A stretch of 64,000 bases of DNA from CAVZXS01 sp963779325 (GCA_963779325.1 CAVZXS010000019.1:62001-126000); one strand, 5' to 3'. Counted from the stretch's first letter, positions 27,036 to 36,758 are shown. Numbers and translations: made by a program. The notes: generated from the letters alone by a model not told the origin.

Positions 27036-27842
27036 ATGTTTACTATTCTTAAAAAAGTAACACTGCCTTTAATAGCAGTAACCGGCTTACTCGTTAGTTG
27101 CGATAAAATCTATAACGATGATTACAACAATCCGCCGACACCAACAGTTCCTGCAACAGTTTTTTCAGCAGCAGGCGACAGCGCATCCATTGTACCTAAA
27201 TTAAATGAACTGCGTGCAGCATTAGGCGACCCGCTGAACAGCGCTCCCGGAGTAACGGGCGGCAGAAGAGAGGTAAACTGGGATGCAGTACCTCCTGCAT
27301 TCACCAATGCAAACAATTTTCCGTTCGATTTTTTTGGTTCATTTGATCCCGCCATTGCGAATGGCCGCAAACGTGGCTTGATCATGACTAATACCGGCAC
27401 CAGCTTCCGTGTCGACAGTACCGATTTTTCCCAAATAGATGCTTCCTACGCCGCACAGTTTGAAGTGTTCAGTAAAAAAAGATTGTTTACTTATGTAAAT
27501 AATAATGTTACTGAAGTTACTTTCAAAGTACCCGGCACCAATACCGATGCGAGTGTAAAAGGTTTTGGTGTCATCTTCTCCGATGTAGATAATGCCAACT
27601 ATACTACCATTGAGTTTTTTAACGGTAGCAAAAGCTTGGGTGTTTTTAAAGCCCCTGCTGCTGCCGGCGCTGCAAAATTTTCGCTGCTGGGTGTTCATTT
27701 CCCTACCGAAAAAATTACTCGCCTGAAAATTACAGCCGGTAACGGCTTGTTGGCTAACGGCACAAAAGATGTTTCCGATGGCGGCTCTAAGGACCTGGTG
27801 GTAATGGATGATTTTCTTTACAGCGAGCCTGCAGCACAATAA
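27036..27842 (+). CDS. Lipoprotein of unknown function, first of a tandem pair
   Basis: A 268-residue lipoprotein: MFTILKKVTLPLIAVTGLLVSC has a lipobox with C22, then an Asp/Asn/Pro-rich spacer. The core LRAALGDPLNSAPGVTGGRREVNWDAVP and the C-terminal VKGFGVIFSDVDNANYTTIEFFNG and DDFLYSEPAAQ are shared with the next gene (27975). The GRRExNWD segment occurs in a widespread uncharacterised family; the beta-rich C-terminal half looks like a jelly-roll. Outer-membrane or periplasmic location is inferred. Confidence 0.8.
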   Translation: MFTILKKVTLPLIAVTGLLVSCDKIYNDDYNNPPTPTVPATVFSAAGDSASIVPKLNELRAALGDPLNSAPGVTGGRREVNWDAVPPAFTNANNFPFDFFGSFDPAIANGRKRGLIMTNTGTSFRVDSTDFSQIDASYAAQFEVFSKKRLFTYVNNNVTEVTFKVPGTNTDASVKGFGVIFSDVDNANYTTIEFFNGSKSLGVFKAPAAAGAAKFSLLGVHFPTEKITRLKITAGNGLLANGTKDVSDGGSKDLVVMDDFLYSEPAAQ

Positions 27843-27876
27843 ATTTTAAAAATTTGACAGTGGACGGCAGGAACAC

Positions 27877-27925
27877 AGCCCCGGCTTATGGCCGGGGTTC
27901 TTATATCCCCGTATTTGGGGATATA
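27877..27925 (+). terminator. Terminator between the two paired lipoprotein genes
   Basis: CCCCGGC-TTATG-GCCGGGG is followed by TTCTT; a second hairpin ATATCCCC/GGGGATAT follows at 27903-27925. The pair of genes therefore seems to have separate transcripts. Confidence 0.7.
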
Positions 27926-27974
27926 ATATTGCAAATACTTTACGCAACTTTGATCCATCTAAAAAAATCTTAGC

Positions 27975-28736
27975 ATGAAAAACATTGGATTAAGTGTGTT
28001 GTGTGCATGTTCCGTTCTTTTTTTATTTTCCTGCGAAAAAGATAAAGAAGAGAATGATGCAGTTGTAATTTCCTCAACAGGTAATATTGAAAACGATGTA
28101 AATAAATTTCGACAATTACTGGGCGACCCGCTGAATACTGTAACAGGTGTAACAACCGGCCGGCGCGAAATTAATTGGGATGGCGTACCTGATAGTTTGG
28201 TGGGTAAACAATTGCCAAATGATTTTTTTAACCCTACCGAAGCAGGCGCACCTGCAGCAAGACAAAAAGGGTTGGCATATTTGCCCGGCGGCGGTGAGTT
28301 CAGAATAAGCAATGCGAATTTTACCGAAGTAAATTCGCAGGCGGCTGCTCAGTTCAGTTCTTTTAGCGGCAATAAAACTTTTGCCAATATCAGCAGCAAC
28401 CTTTGGCCGGTCGATTTTCAAGTGGCGGGTCAGCAAAAAGCTGCTGCTGTAAAAGGTTTCGGCGCTGTGTTTTCCGATGTAGATTTAACTAATTCCACTT
28501 CGCTGGAATTTTTTAACGGAAGCAGAAGCCTTGGTAAATATTTTGTACCGCCGCACAATGCGACAAGCAGTTTTTCTTTCCTGGGAGTTTATTTTAAAAA
28601 CGGGGAAACGATAACAAGAGTGCTGGTGAGTCATAAAGGATTTTTATCCGGCAGCAGTAAAGATGTAACGGATAGCGGACCTGACGATTTGATTGTATTG
28701 GATGATTTTTTATACAGCGAACCATTAGCCCAATAA
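27975..28736 (+). CDS. Lipoprotein of unknown function, second of a tandem pair
   Basis: A 253-residue paralogue of the preceding gene. The lipobox is at VLFLFSCEKD, followed by FRQLLGDPLNTVTGVTTGRREINWDGVPD, AAVKGFGAVFSDVDLTNSTSLEFFNGSRSLG and DDLIVLDDFLYSEPLAQ. It lacks a few short loops of its neighbour. The function is unknown; see the first copy. Confidence 0.8.
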   Translation: MKNIGLSVLCACSVLFLFSCEKDKEENDAVVISSTGNIENDVNKFRQLLGDPLNTVTGVTTGRREINWDGVPDSLVGKQLPNDFFNPTEAGAPAARQKGLAYLPGGGEFRISNANFTEVNSQAAAQFSSFSGNKTFANISSNLWPVDFQVAGQQKAAAVKGFGAVFSDVDLTNSTSLEFFNGSRSLGKYFVPPHNATSSFSFLGVYFKNGETITRVLVSHKGFLSGSSKDVTDSGPDDLIVLDDFLYSEPLAQ

Positions 28737-28757
28737 ACCTAAAACCTGAAAATCCTG

Positions 28758-28795
28758 TAATCCGTCGGTATTTGTATATACCGGCGGATTATTAT
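28758..28795 (+). terminator. Terminator after the second paired lipoprotein
   Basis: AATCCGTCGGTAT and ATACCGGCGGATT form a 13-base stem with one G-T type pair, followed by ATTATTTGT. Confidence 0.65.
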
Positions 28796-28882
28796 TTGTA
28801 TAAGACAACGAAATATTTGTGCTGATATAGTTTTAATAGTATAACAAATCAGGATTAAGTAAATTTATATTTATTAAGGCGC

Positions 28883-31800
28883 ATGCGCTACAGTCTAATA
28901 CTCATATATTGTTTGTTTTTGTTTTGTGCCGCCGATGCACAAAATTCCTATCGTTATTTCAACCGGCTTTCCGCGCAGGATGGCTTATCGCACAACAAAG
29001 TGAATTGCATACTGCAGGACAGACGGGGTTTTATCTGGATAGGTACCAATGACGGACTGAATCGTTTTGACGGAAAATATTTTACCGTCTTTCGTCACCG
29101 GCCCGATAATACTTCTACTATTTCGGGAAACATTATAACAGATTTACTGCAGGACGAAAATGATGTGCTGTGGATAGCTACGGCCGACGGCGGTATTACA
29201 AAATATGATTACCGCCTGCCGCCCGCCCGGCAGTTTAAGCAATACAAACATATTCCGAACGATTCAACTTCTATTCCCGCCAATTATATATATAAAATGC
29301 TGAAAGACCGGTATGGCTATTTATGGTTGGCTGCAGCCGGAAGGTCGGTTATACGTTTTGACAGAAAAAAAGAAAAGTTTCTGCTGCCCGATATACCCGG
29401 CAGAACAAGAACATCGCTGGCACTTGCAATTGATGCAGCCGGTAAATTGTGGGTAGGTCGCCAGGGCGGCGGATTGCTGAAAGTAAATACAAAAGATCTT
29501 TCGTACCATCTGGATGAACGCTACAACAATTTATACGCCAACCTGCCGCATGCCGCCGTCAGTTCTTTATTCAGGGATAGAGAAAATAATATTTGGTTCG
29601 GCAGTTGGGATAATGTTTTGTACCGGTTTAACCACGCAACACAAAACGAAACTGTTTTTCAAGCTGAAAAAGGAAACACAAACTCTTTCAGCAATGATGA
29701 AGCGCTGGCTTTTGCCGAAGATGGCGCCGGTAATATATGGATAGCCGGGCGATACAACGGACTGCATATATATGATAAAGCGCTGCAAAAATTTTTTAAC
29801 TACCGACATGACCCCGCCAGGGAAGGTACCATTGCTAATAATACCGTTAATTGTTTATTCATTGACCGCAAAGGTTTGGTTTGGTTGGGAACCGACAGAG
29901 GGATCAGCGTTCACAATCCGCAACAAGAAATTTTTGTACAGCGCTTTTTGCCCGCCGCCAAAAAAGATTTAACCATCTACGATTTTTATAAAGATGAAAA
30001 TGATGATTTGCTGATTGGTACCAACGAAGGGATTTTTGTACAAAGAAACGGCGCCGATGTATTTGAGCATAAACCTTTGTATTATAAAGGAACTCCTATT
30101 GCTGTAACAAAATTCTTTAAAGATGATGACGGCGCCTTTTATATCGGCACCGACTATTCTTTATTTACATATAACAGAACTTCGGGTGCTGTCGCACTTT
30201 TACCGGGTACTGAAAAAGATACGGTGATGAATAAAATTATTGACTCAAGAGTGGTTTCCATTATAAAAGATACCATTGATAATCATCCTGTACTGTTAGT
30301 ATCGCCCTATGGTCATTATCTTGCCTATTACGATTTGACGGATCTGCGTTGGGTATCAAGACTGGACAGGGCAAAAAAAATCATTGACCGCTTTAATTTG
30401 AAGGATAATTTAATAAGGCGTTTTTATAAAATGAACGATGGCGGTATACGGCTGGCTACAAGCCGCTATGGCTTGGGCAAGTGGGAAACGGATACAACAC
30501 CGGCCATAACTTATTTCAGCAACAATCCCTCACAAAAAACAAGCATCAGTAATAATAATATTTTTGATATGGCAGAAGATGCAAAAGGAAATTTGTGGGT
30601 AAGTACTTACGGCGGCGGGTTAAATTATTTTAATTCTAACGCCAATGAGTTTTTACATTTTCCGGAAAGTAAAAACCTGTTAGAAGGTTTACAGCAGGAT
30701 GCAAAAGGCAATGTATGGATGATCAGCAACGGCAACCTGGAAAAATATAATCCCGCGGCAAAATCATTCAGCACTTTTATTTTACCCGACATAGAAAAAT
30801 CGGGCGGTATAAAGGGAAATATTTATAAGGATAGTACCGGATATATGTATGTAGCCGGTACTAATTATTTTATTCGCTTTCTGCCAGGGGCGGTAACGGA
30901 TAACAGCACGCAGCCAAAAACCTATTTTACCGATTTCAAAATTTTTAATACATCGTACAGCAATCTTTTACAGGATAAAAAAATAAACTTAAAATATTAT
31001 CAAAATTATTTTACCATCGAATTCGCCGCACCGGAGTTTTTTGCAGGCGATGTGCAGTACTCCTATATGCTGGAAGGTTTTGATAAAGAATGGAAGGATG
31101 CGGGCAACCGCAATGATATAAGTTACCCGAACCTGGAAGGTGGCAATTATATTTTCAAAGTAAGAGCATCCAATAAAAAAGGAAACTTGGGCAAAGAAGA
31201 AGCATTATTATATATACGCATCATTCCGCCGTTTTGGAAAACGGTATGGTTTTATCTGCTCTGCGCCGCGGTTATTGCCGGCGCCGCTTATGCATTGTAT
31301 CGCTATCGCATTAATGAATTATTGAAAAGACAGGAGATACGAAACAAAATTGCTCAGGACCTGCACGACAGCGTAGGCTCTACACTCAGCAGTATTTCCG
31401 TGTATAGCCAGGTAGCAAAAATTTATAACGATCAACAAAAATCAACTGACCTGAAAACTACATTGGAAAAAATAAGCGACGCCTCCGGCGAAATGATCAG
31501 TGAAATAAGTGATACGGTATGGGCCATCAATCCGCGTAACGATAATATGGAAACCATGCTGCAACGCATGGAATCTTTTGCCAAACCATTATTGGCATCT
31601 AAAGAAATTAAATTTCATTTTGACTATGATAAAAACATAACGCAACTGAATTTGGAAATGACCAAACGCAAAAACTTTTACCTGATCTTTAAAGAAGCAG
31701 TAAATAACACCTTAAAATACTCGGGTTGTAAAAATTTGAATGTGACGGTAACGGCGCGGCACCACCGGGTACAACTGAAAATAAAAGATGATGGCAAAGG

Positions 31801-31960
31801 ATTTGATACAGCACAAATGAAATTGATGGCCGCTAAATCATTGTCGGGCAACGGGCTGAATAATATGAAACGCAGGGCTGCCGAAATGAAGGGCGAATGC
31901 CTGATTGAAAGCACGCCGGGCGAGGGGACAACGGTACACCTGGATTTTCCCGTCACCTGA
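28883..31960 (+). CDS. Propeller-type sensor histidine kinase (HisKA_3)
   Basis: A 1025-residue membrane sensor. Signal peptide (LILIYCLFLFCAADA), then two seven-bladed beta-propellers made of regulator-propeller repeats such as ILQDRRGFIWIGTNDGLNRFDG, a Y_Y_Y domain around 700-790 (YSYMLEGFDKEWKDAGNRNDISYPNLEGG), one membrane helix (FYLLCAAVIAGAAYALY) and a HisKA_3 kinase with phospho-acceptor H828 in AQDLHDSVGSTLS and an HATPase (FKEAVNNTLKYSG, DDGKGFD). It senses a periplasmic ligand, often polysaccharide-derived in related proteins. Its partner regulator follows after 56 bases. Confidence 0.93.
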   Translation: MRYSLILIYCLFLFCAADAQNSYRYFNRLSAQDGLSHNKVNCILQDRRGFIWIGTNDGLNRFDGKYFTVFRHRPDNTSTISGNIITDLLQDENDVLWIATADGGITKYDYRLPPARQFKQYKHIPNDSTSIPANYIYKMLKDRYGYLWLAAAGRSVIRFDRKKEKFLLPDIPGRTRTSLALAIDAAGKLWVGRQGGGLLKVNTKDLSYHLDERYNNLYANLPHAAVSSLFRDRENNIWFGSWDNVLYRFNHATQNETVFQAEKGNTNSFSNDEALAFAEDGAGNIWIAGRYNGLHIYDKALQKFFNYRHDPAREGTIANNTVNCLFIDRKGLVWLGTDRGISVHNPQQEIFVQRFLPAAKKDLTIYDFYKDENDDLLIGTNEGIFVQRNGADVFEHKPLYYKGTPIAVTKFFKDDDGAFYIGTDYSLFTYNRTSGAVALLPGTEKDTVMNKIIDSRVVSIIKDTIDNHPVLLVSPYGHYLAYYDLTDLRWVSRLDRAKKIIDRFNLKDNLIRRFYKMNDGGIRLATSRYGLGKWETDTTPAITYFSNNPSQKTSISNNNIFDMAEDAKGNLWVSTYGGGLNYFNSNANEFLHFPESKNLLEGLQQDAKGNVWMISNGNLEKYNPAAKSFSTFILPDIEKSGGIKGNIYKDSTGYMYVAGTNYFIRFLPGAVTDNSTQPKTYFTDFKIFNTSYSNLLQDKKINLKYYQNYFTIEFAAPEFFAGDVQYSYMLEGFDKEWKDAGNRNDISYPNLEGGNYIFKVRASNKKGNLGKEEALLYIRIIPPFWKTVWFYLLCAAVIAGAAYALYRYRINELLKRQEIRNKIAQDLHDSVGSTLSSISVYSQVAKIYNDQQKSTDLKTTLEKISDASGEMISEISDTVWAINPRNDNMETMLQRMESFAKPLLASKEIKFHFDYDKNITQLNLEMTKRKNFYLIFKEAVNNTLKYSGCKNLNVTVTARHHRVQLKIKDDGKGFDTAQMKLMAAKSLSGNGLNNMKRRAAEMKGECLIESTPGEGTTVHLDFPVT

Positions 31961-32016
31961 TTAGGGGATAGGCCGCTTCATTATAATTCAGGAACTTTAT
32001 ACAATAAAACAACTAT

Positions 32017-32664
32017 ATGCCTCTACGTATCGCCATTTTTGATGATAATAAGAATATCCGGGAAAGTATCGGTTTGTTATTAAAAACCGAACCCGACTTT
32101 GAAGTAGCAGGCTCTTTCAGTCATGTGCTGGATTGTGTAGAGGATATAAAAGAATGTAAGCCCGATGTAATACTAATGGATATTGAAATGCCCGGTATGA
32201 CGGGTATTGAAGCCGTGAAGTTTGTAAAAAAAGAATTTCCGCATATACAAATTCTGATGCAGACTGTGTTCGAAGATGATGATCGTGTGTTTGATTCTAT
32301 TTGCGCCGGCGCATCCGGTTATTTACTTAAAAATTTTTTAAATACCAAGCTGGTTGATTCTATACGAGAGTTGCAGTTTGGCGGTTCTCCCATGTCGCCT
32401 TCCATAGCCCGCAAGGTGCTTAATAAAATGCAGCAGATACCCGAGCATGTAAAACCCGAAGAGGCGCCTGACTATCATCTTACCAATCGGGAAAAAGAAG
32501 TACTGGCATGTATTGTAAACGGGTTGGCTTATAAAATGATCGCCGATCAGCTTACTATCAGTTATGAAACCGTACGCAGCCATGTAAAAAAGATTTATGA
32601 AAAGTTGCACGTGGCCTCATTAACAGAAGTGGTGAGTAAGGCGATGAAGGAGAGGATTGTGTAA
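32017..32664 (+). CDS. NarL/LuxR-family response regulator
   Basis: A 215-residue regulator. The receiver has D9-D10 and phospho-acceptor D55 in VILMDIEMPGMTG; the C-terminal HTH reads LTNREKEVLACIVNGLAYKMIADQLTISYETVRSHVKKIYEKL. It pairs with the upstream HisKA_3 kinase. GASGYLLKN (receiver end) is typical; the usual Lys of the receiver is in YLLKN. DNA targets are unknown. Confidence 0.92.
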   Translation: MPLRIAIFDDNKNIRESIGLLLKTEPDFEVAGSFSHVLDCVEDIKECKPDVILMDIEMPGMTGIEAVKFVKKEFPHIQILMQTVFEDDDRVFDSICAGASGYLLKNFLNTKLVDSIRELQFGGSPMSPSIARKVLNKMQQIPEHVKPEEAPDYHLTNREKEVLACIVNGLAYKMIADQLTISYETVRSHVKKIYEKLHVASLTEVVSKAMKERIV

Positions 32665-32670
32665 AATAAC

Positions 32671-32702
32671 GGCCCCTCCAAACCTCCCCCAAGGGGAGGC
32701 CA
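32671..32702. repeat. GC-rich palindrome CCTCCCCCAAGGGGAGG
   Basis: A hairpin directly after the regulator gene, member of the GC-rich repeat family. It may act as a terminator although no T run follows. Confidence 0.6.
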
Positions 32703-32819
32703 TCTATGCACAGCCCTCTCTTTTCGACTATGTTGATAAAATGATACAGTTTGATATGTGATGATTAAAGAATAAATGCAGAAATGCTTAGCTGTAATTG
32801 TTGATTTAAAAATAAATGC

Positions 32820-32852
32820 CCTCATTCCCTCTCCTTGGGAGAGGGAATGAGG
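32820..32852. repeat. Perfect inverted repeat CTCATTCCCTCTC/GAGAGGGAATGAG
   Basis: A 13-base stem around about five bases. Related in style to the other C-rich palindromes; together with the hairpin at 32671 it fills the 296-base gap before the GMC gene. Confidence 0.65.
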
Positions 32853-32960
32853 GTGAGGCCAAATATTCTTCACCATTCTGCGGAATACAACTCACCGGGT
32901 TCAGTATCACCACTGCTTCGTTTTTTTGCAGACCTTTATTGCTGAAATAAAAATACTTCT

Positions 32961-34604
32961 ATGCAATTTGACTATATAATTATAGGGGCCGGTTCAGCGG
33001 GTTGTGTATTAGCCAATCGGTTAACGGAAGATGCAGCCTGTAATGTACTGCTGATAGAAGCCGGCGGTAAGCCTAATATAATGGTGAGCATACCGGGCGG
33101 CTATGGCAAATTGCATAAAACAAAAATAGATTGGGGTTTTTGGACAGTTCCTCAGCAGCATGTTAACAACCGTCAATTATATATTCCACGCGGCAAAGTA
33201 TTGGGCGGCAGCAGCAGCACCAATGCCATGGCGTATGTAAGAGGTAATTCCGAAGACTACAACCGCTGGGCCGCGGCGGGTAATAAAGACTGGAGTTATA
33301 AAGAAATATTACCGTACTTTAAAAAATCGGAACATCATGAAAAGTTCAACGGCGATTATCACGGTAAAAAAGGTGAGTTGAATGTTAGTTTCGCCAAACA
33401 TCCCAATCCGTTGTCCGCCGTTTTTCTGAAAGCCTGTGCCGAAAGAGGAATTCCTTATAATGAAGATTATAATGGTGAGTTACAAATGGGAGCAAGTTTT
33501 TTACAATTCACCATTAAAAACAATAAACGCCACAGTACCGCCGAAGCTTTTTTAAAACCCGCGTTGCACAGAAAAAATCTTACAGTCAGAACAAAACTGC
33601 TTGTAAAAAAAATAATTATTGAAAAAGGAAAAGCTGCGGGTGTAGAAGTATTGACCAATGAAGGAGGCTCAGAAAGAATTTATTGCAGTAAGGAAGTAAT
33701 TGTTTCAGCAGGCACAATACAATCGCCTGCTATATTATTGCATTCCGGTATTGGCGATGCGGAAGAATTAAAGAAAGCCGGTATTGATTTACAATTGCAT
33801 TTGCCCGGTGTAGGAAAAAATTTACAAGATCATATTTGGGCACCGGTGAGCAGGCTTGCCAATATACCTACTGCTAACAATGCCATTAAACCTGCAAACA
33901 TGTTAAAAGCGCTGCTTCAATATTTGTTTGCAAAAGAAGGCCCGTTGTGTAATTCGCCTATAGAAGCCAATGCTTTTTTAAAAACAGAAGGAACCTGTAC
34001 AAGACCCGATATCCAATTTCACCTGGCTCCCATTCATTTGGGCAATGACTATAAACATGATTTGTATGATATTAAAAAAATCCCGACAACCAATGGGTTT
34101 AGTATCATGAATATTTTATTGCACCCGGAGAGCTGCGGCGCTGTTTCTTTAGCTACAAATAATCCGCAGGATGCACCGCTGATACAACCCAATTTTTTAT
34201 CGGCCGAAAAAGACAGAAGTATTTTATTGAGCGGGATGAAAAAAGCGATAGAAGTAATAAACGCTTCTTCATTTAAGCAATATGCAAAAGGTGAAATGCA
34301 CTTGCCGCTCAAAGCCCGAAACGATGAAGATTTGATGAACCACATTGAGCGCAGTCTTGAAACTTTATATCATCCTGTTGGTACATGTAAAATGGGCAAC
34401 GATGAAATGGCGGTAGTAAATGACCGCTTACAGGTGCATGGTATTCAAAGGCTGCGTGTAATTGATGCATCCATTATGCCGGAGATTGTAAGCGGCAATA
34501 CCAATGCACCAACCATTATGATTGCGGAGAAGGGGGCGGATATGATTAAAGAAGATTCCGCAGTTATTTCGAAAAAAAATAATACTAATCTTGTGAGTGC
34601 ATAA
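32961..34604 (+). CDS. GMC family FAD oxidoreductase (choline dehydrogenase-like)
   Basis: A 547-residue flavoenzyme oxidising an alcohol. The N-terminal FAD motif is YIIIGAGSAGCVLANRLTED; GMC signature 1 is PRGKVLGGSSSTNAMAYVRG, signature 2 is SAGTIQSPAILLHSGIG, and the C-terminal substrate/active-site block is ETLYHPVGTCKMG with LRVIDASIMPEIVSGNTNAPTIMIAEKGAD. No secretion signal, so probably cytoplasmic. The substrate cannot be told from sequence; choline dehydrogenase is the nearest named relative. The gene is alone. Confidence 0.92.
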   Translation: MQFDYIIIGAGSAGCVLANRLTEDAACNVLLIEAGGKPNIMVSIPGGYGKLHKTKIDWGFWTVPQQHVNNRQLYIPRGKVLGGSSSTNAMAYVRGNSEDYNRWAAAGNKDWSYKEILPYFKKSEHHEKFNGDYHGKKGELNVSFAKHPNPLSAVFLKACAERGIPYNEDYNGELQMGASFLQFTIKNNKRHSTAEAFLKPALHRKNLTVRTKLLVKKIIIEKGKAAGVEVLTNEGGSERIYCSKEVIVSAGTIQSPAILLHSGIGDAEELKKAGIDLQLHLPGVGKNLQDHIWAPVSRLANIPTANNAIKPANMLKALLQYLFAKEGPLCNSPIEANAFLKTEGTCTRPDIQFHLAPIHLGNDYKHDLYDIKKIPTTNGFSIMNILLHPESCGAVSLATNNPQDAPLIQPNFLSAEKDRSILLSGMKKAIEVINASSFKQYAKGEMHLPLKARNDEDLMNHIERSLETLYHPVGTCKMGNDEMAVVNDRLQVHGIQRLRVIDASIMPEIVSGNTNAPTIMIAEKGADMIKEDSAVISKKNNTNLVSA

Positions 34605-34675
34605 TTTTAAAAGATTACTGTTTTATTTTAAAAAAAATATGAATTCGGATGCCCGCTCCTTATTAATTTTGAGTC

Positions 34676-35212
34676 ATGTCTATCCTTTTACAGCCCACAT
34701 TACAAAACGAGTTGATTCTTTTGCAGCCACTGCAGGCTGCTGATTTCGAAGCATTGCTTAAAACAGCATCTGACCCGCTGATATGGGAACAACATCCGAA
34801 CAAAAACCGTTGGCAACGGGACGTATTTCAAAATTATTTTGAAGGAGCCATCCAATCGGGCGGTGCATTGCTGGCTATAGATAAACTAACCAATGAAGTA
34901 GCCGGATGCTCCCGTTTTTACGATTACAACGAAGCTGAACAATCTGTTTTTATCGGGTACACATTTTTAGCAAGAAAATTTTGGGGCAAACAATACAACC
35001 CGGCTATGAAAGACCTGATGATCAATCATGGATTTCAATTTGTGAATACCGTATTGTTTCATATCGGTGCTGAAAATATCCGGTCGCAAATTGCGATCGG
35101 GAGAATTGGAGCCATAAAAAGAAAAGAAGTGACAGTTGCATATTACGGCGAACCCGATAAACTTAATTTTGAATATGAATTGACTAAGGATAAATGGAAG
35201 CCGCTGTTATAG
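34676..35212 (+). CDS. GNAT family N-acetyltransferase
   Basis: A 178-residue acetyltransferase of the RimJ/RimL-like type (LILLQPLQAADFEALLKTASDPLIWEQHP, VFIGYTFLARKFWGKQYNPAMKDLMINHGF, IGAENIRSQIAIGRIGAIKRK). These modify a small molecule or protein N-terminus with acetyl-CoA. A TAATTTTG sequence ends five bases before the ATG, so the transcript may be almost leaderless. Confidence 0.85.
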   Translation: MSILLQPTLQNELILLQPLQAADFEALLKTASDPLIWEQHPNKNRWQRDVFQNYFEGAIQSGGALLAIDKLTNEVAGCSRFYDYNEAEQSVFIGYTFLARKFWGKQYNPAMKDLMINHGFQFVNTVLFHIGAENIRSQIAIGRIGAIKRKEVTVAYYGEPDKLNFEYELTKDKWKPLL

Positions 35213-35304
35213 ATTAGGTTTTTAAAAAACTGTCTGCAGCTTAAAAGGCTCTTACAGCAGTTAGAAACATAGTCTTCATTTTATTAAATACTAAACAGGC
35301 GGAA

Positions 35305-35547
35305 CTATTTTTTCTTCCACTTTCTCAATTCATAATATTTATCTCTCGGCTCACCCGTCCATCCATTAATTCCTTTTGATGGCAGCCAAATTACATGCAC
35401 ATACAAAGCAGCCGGTGCCGGCGTACCTAAAAAACCAAACGCCCATACCCGGTCTGCGTAGAATGATAAACTGCACATGATCATATTGACCATTACTAAT
35501 TTTAATGCCCTTCTCCATTTGGGAGTTAGTTCTTCAAAATGACCCAT
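35305..35547 (-). CDS. Small hypothetical protein with hydrophobic segments
   Basis: An 80-residue protein with two weakly hydrophobic stretches (ALKLVMVNMIMCSLSFYA, FLGTPAPAALYVHVIWL) and a basic tail (YYELRKWKKK). Not recognised. It is divergent from the AraC-type gene at 35633 and no other feature overlaps it, so it could be real; the lack of a known family keeps confidence low. Confidence 0.45.
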   Translation of the reverse strand: MGHFEELTPKWRRALKLVMVNMIMCSLSFYADRVWAFGFLGTPAPAALYVHVIWLPSKGINGWTGEPRDKYYELRKWKKK

Positions 35548-35585
35548 AAAGATGCTGCCTCACCGCTTTCGGTGATTGTCTAAAT

Positions 35586-35593
35586 TACTTTTG
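35586..35593 (+). promoter_or_regulatory. Putative -7 promoter element of the AraC-type gene
   Basis: TACTTTTG (TAnnTTTG) lies 39 bases before ATG 35633. Because it falls within the longer open frame beginning at 35576, it argues for the internal start. Confidence 0.4.
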
Positions 35594-35632
35594 CCGTGTA
35601 ATTTTACCTTTCAATATTCAGTTACAAGCAAT

Positions 35633-36586
35633 ATGTTATCCCGTCACGATCTTGAATACTCGATCAGCAACCTTTATAAAATGAAGGAGGATGATAAGAT
35701 TGTATTCAGTAATGAAGACCTGGGGAAAGTGAACATTGTATGCCGGCTGGCAAAATGGTATTGCATTACCACTTGTAAGTTCAGTAATATGGCAACGGAT
35801 TTAACGCTGGGACTAACGCTGAACAGTCCGCTCATTATGATGTATTTCCAGTTAAAGGGCAATGCTATGTTTGAGAGCCGTGATACTCACAGGATGGCAG
35901 AACAATTACACTCCCTTAATCATTTATACGATTACAATTTTCTTTTTCATGTAAGCAAAAATTCTGAAGACGAATACTTGTGTATTAAATTTGACCCGGC
36001 GCTTTTGCTTGAACATTTAAATGATATCGGTACCGATAACCCATTGGTACAATTTTGTGAGCAAAAAAAACCTTTCATCACATTACATCAGCCCATGCAA
36101 ATTAGCCCGCATATTTACAGGACACTTTATGATTTACTGAATTGTCCGTATAAGGGTAAGTTGGGCGAGGCTTATAAAGAGAACATTGTGCTAAACCTGC
36201 TTATTCAACAGTTAGCTGCGTTTACAGACAGCGAAAAAGAAAATCAAAGCACACCGGGCAAACTCTCTAAAAGTGATATTGATTTATTACACGACATCAG
36301 GGGATACCTTGATAACAATTTCTTAGAAGTAGAATCATTACATCAGCTCAGCCGCAAGTTCTTCATCAACACCTTTAAGCTGAAGCATGGATTTAAACAA
36401 TTATTCAACCGCCCGGTAATGAAGTATGTGGATGAACACAAAATGAACTATGCCCGTACTCAATTGCAGGAGGGCAATGCAACTATTTATGATATTGCTG
36501 ATGAACTGGGTTATGAACACTACAATAATTTTAGCGCAGCGTTTAAAAAACGGTTTGGGTATTCTCCTGCAGCTATACGCTGTTAA
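35633..36586 (+). CDS. AraC family transcriptional regulator
   Basis: A 317-residue regulator. Its C-terminal 100 residues hold the two helix-turn-helix units (LHQLSRKFFINTFKLKHGFKQLFNRPVMKYVDEHKMNYARTQL..., TIYDIADELGYEHYNNFSAAFKKRFGYSPA), typical of the PchR-like AraC group of Bacteroidota. The N-terminal part would sense a ligand. ATG 35633 was preferred to 35576 because of the promoter element between them. It is upstream of the haloperoxidase-like gene on the same strand but separated by a terminator. Confidence 0.9.
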   Translation: MLSRHDLEYSISNLYKMKEDDKIVFSNEDLGKVNIVCRLAKWYCITTCKFSNMATDLTLGLTLNSPLIMMYFQLKGNAMFESRDTHRMAEQLHSLNHLYDYNFLFHVSKNSEDEYLCIKFDPALLLEHLNDIGTDNPLVQFCEQKKPFITLHQPMQISPHIYRTLYDLLNCPYKGKLGEAYKENIVLNLLIQQLAAFTDSEKENQSTPGKLSKSDIDLLHDIRGYLDNNFLEVESLHQLSRKFFINTFKLKHGFKQLFNRPVMKYVDEHKMNYARTQLQEGNATIYDIADELGYEHYNNFSAAFKKRFGYSPAAIRC

Positions 36587-36613
36587 TATTTTACGTCTGT
36601 TAATTATCTACTG

Positions 36614-36645
36614 CAACGGTTTAAGCTGTTGCTTTTTTATTTTAG
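36614..36645 (+). terminator. Terminator after the AraC-type gene
   Basis: GCAAC...GTTGC stem (36614-36633) followed by TTTTTTATTTT. Confidence 0.65.
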
Positions 36646-36758
36646 GCCTCTTTAAAAATCAAAAAAAATACTTTTCTCATAAATTATACTCCTTTTTGCA
36701 GAGCTGCTTTGCAGTAATGTCGTCGTTTTTTTGCACCTGAAATTTAAAAACAAAAATT

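Noticed and set aside
32671..32852. A structured RNA or riboswitch between the regulator and the GMC gene
   Set aside because: The hairpins match the C-rich repeat family and show no conserved aptamer features.
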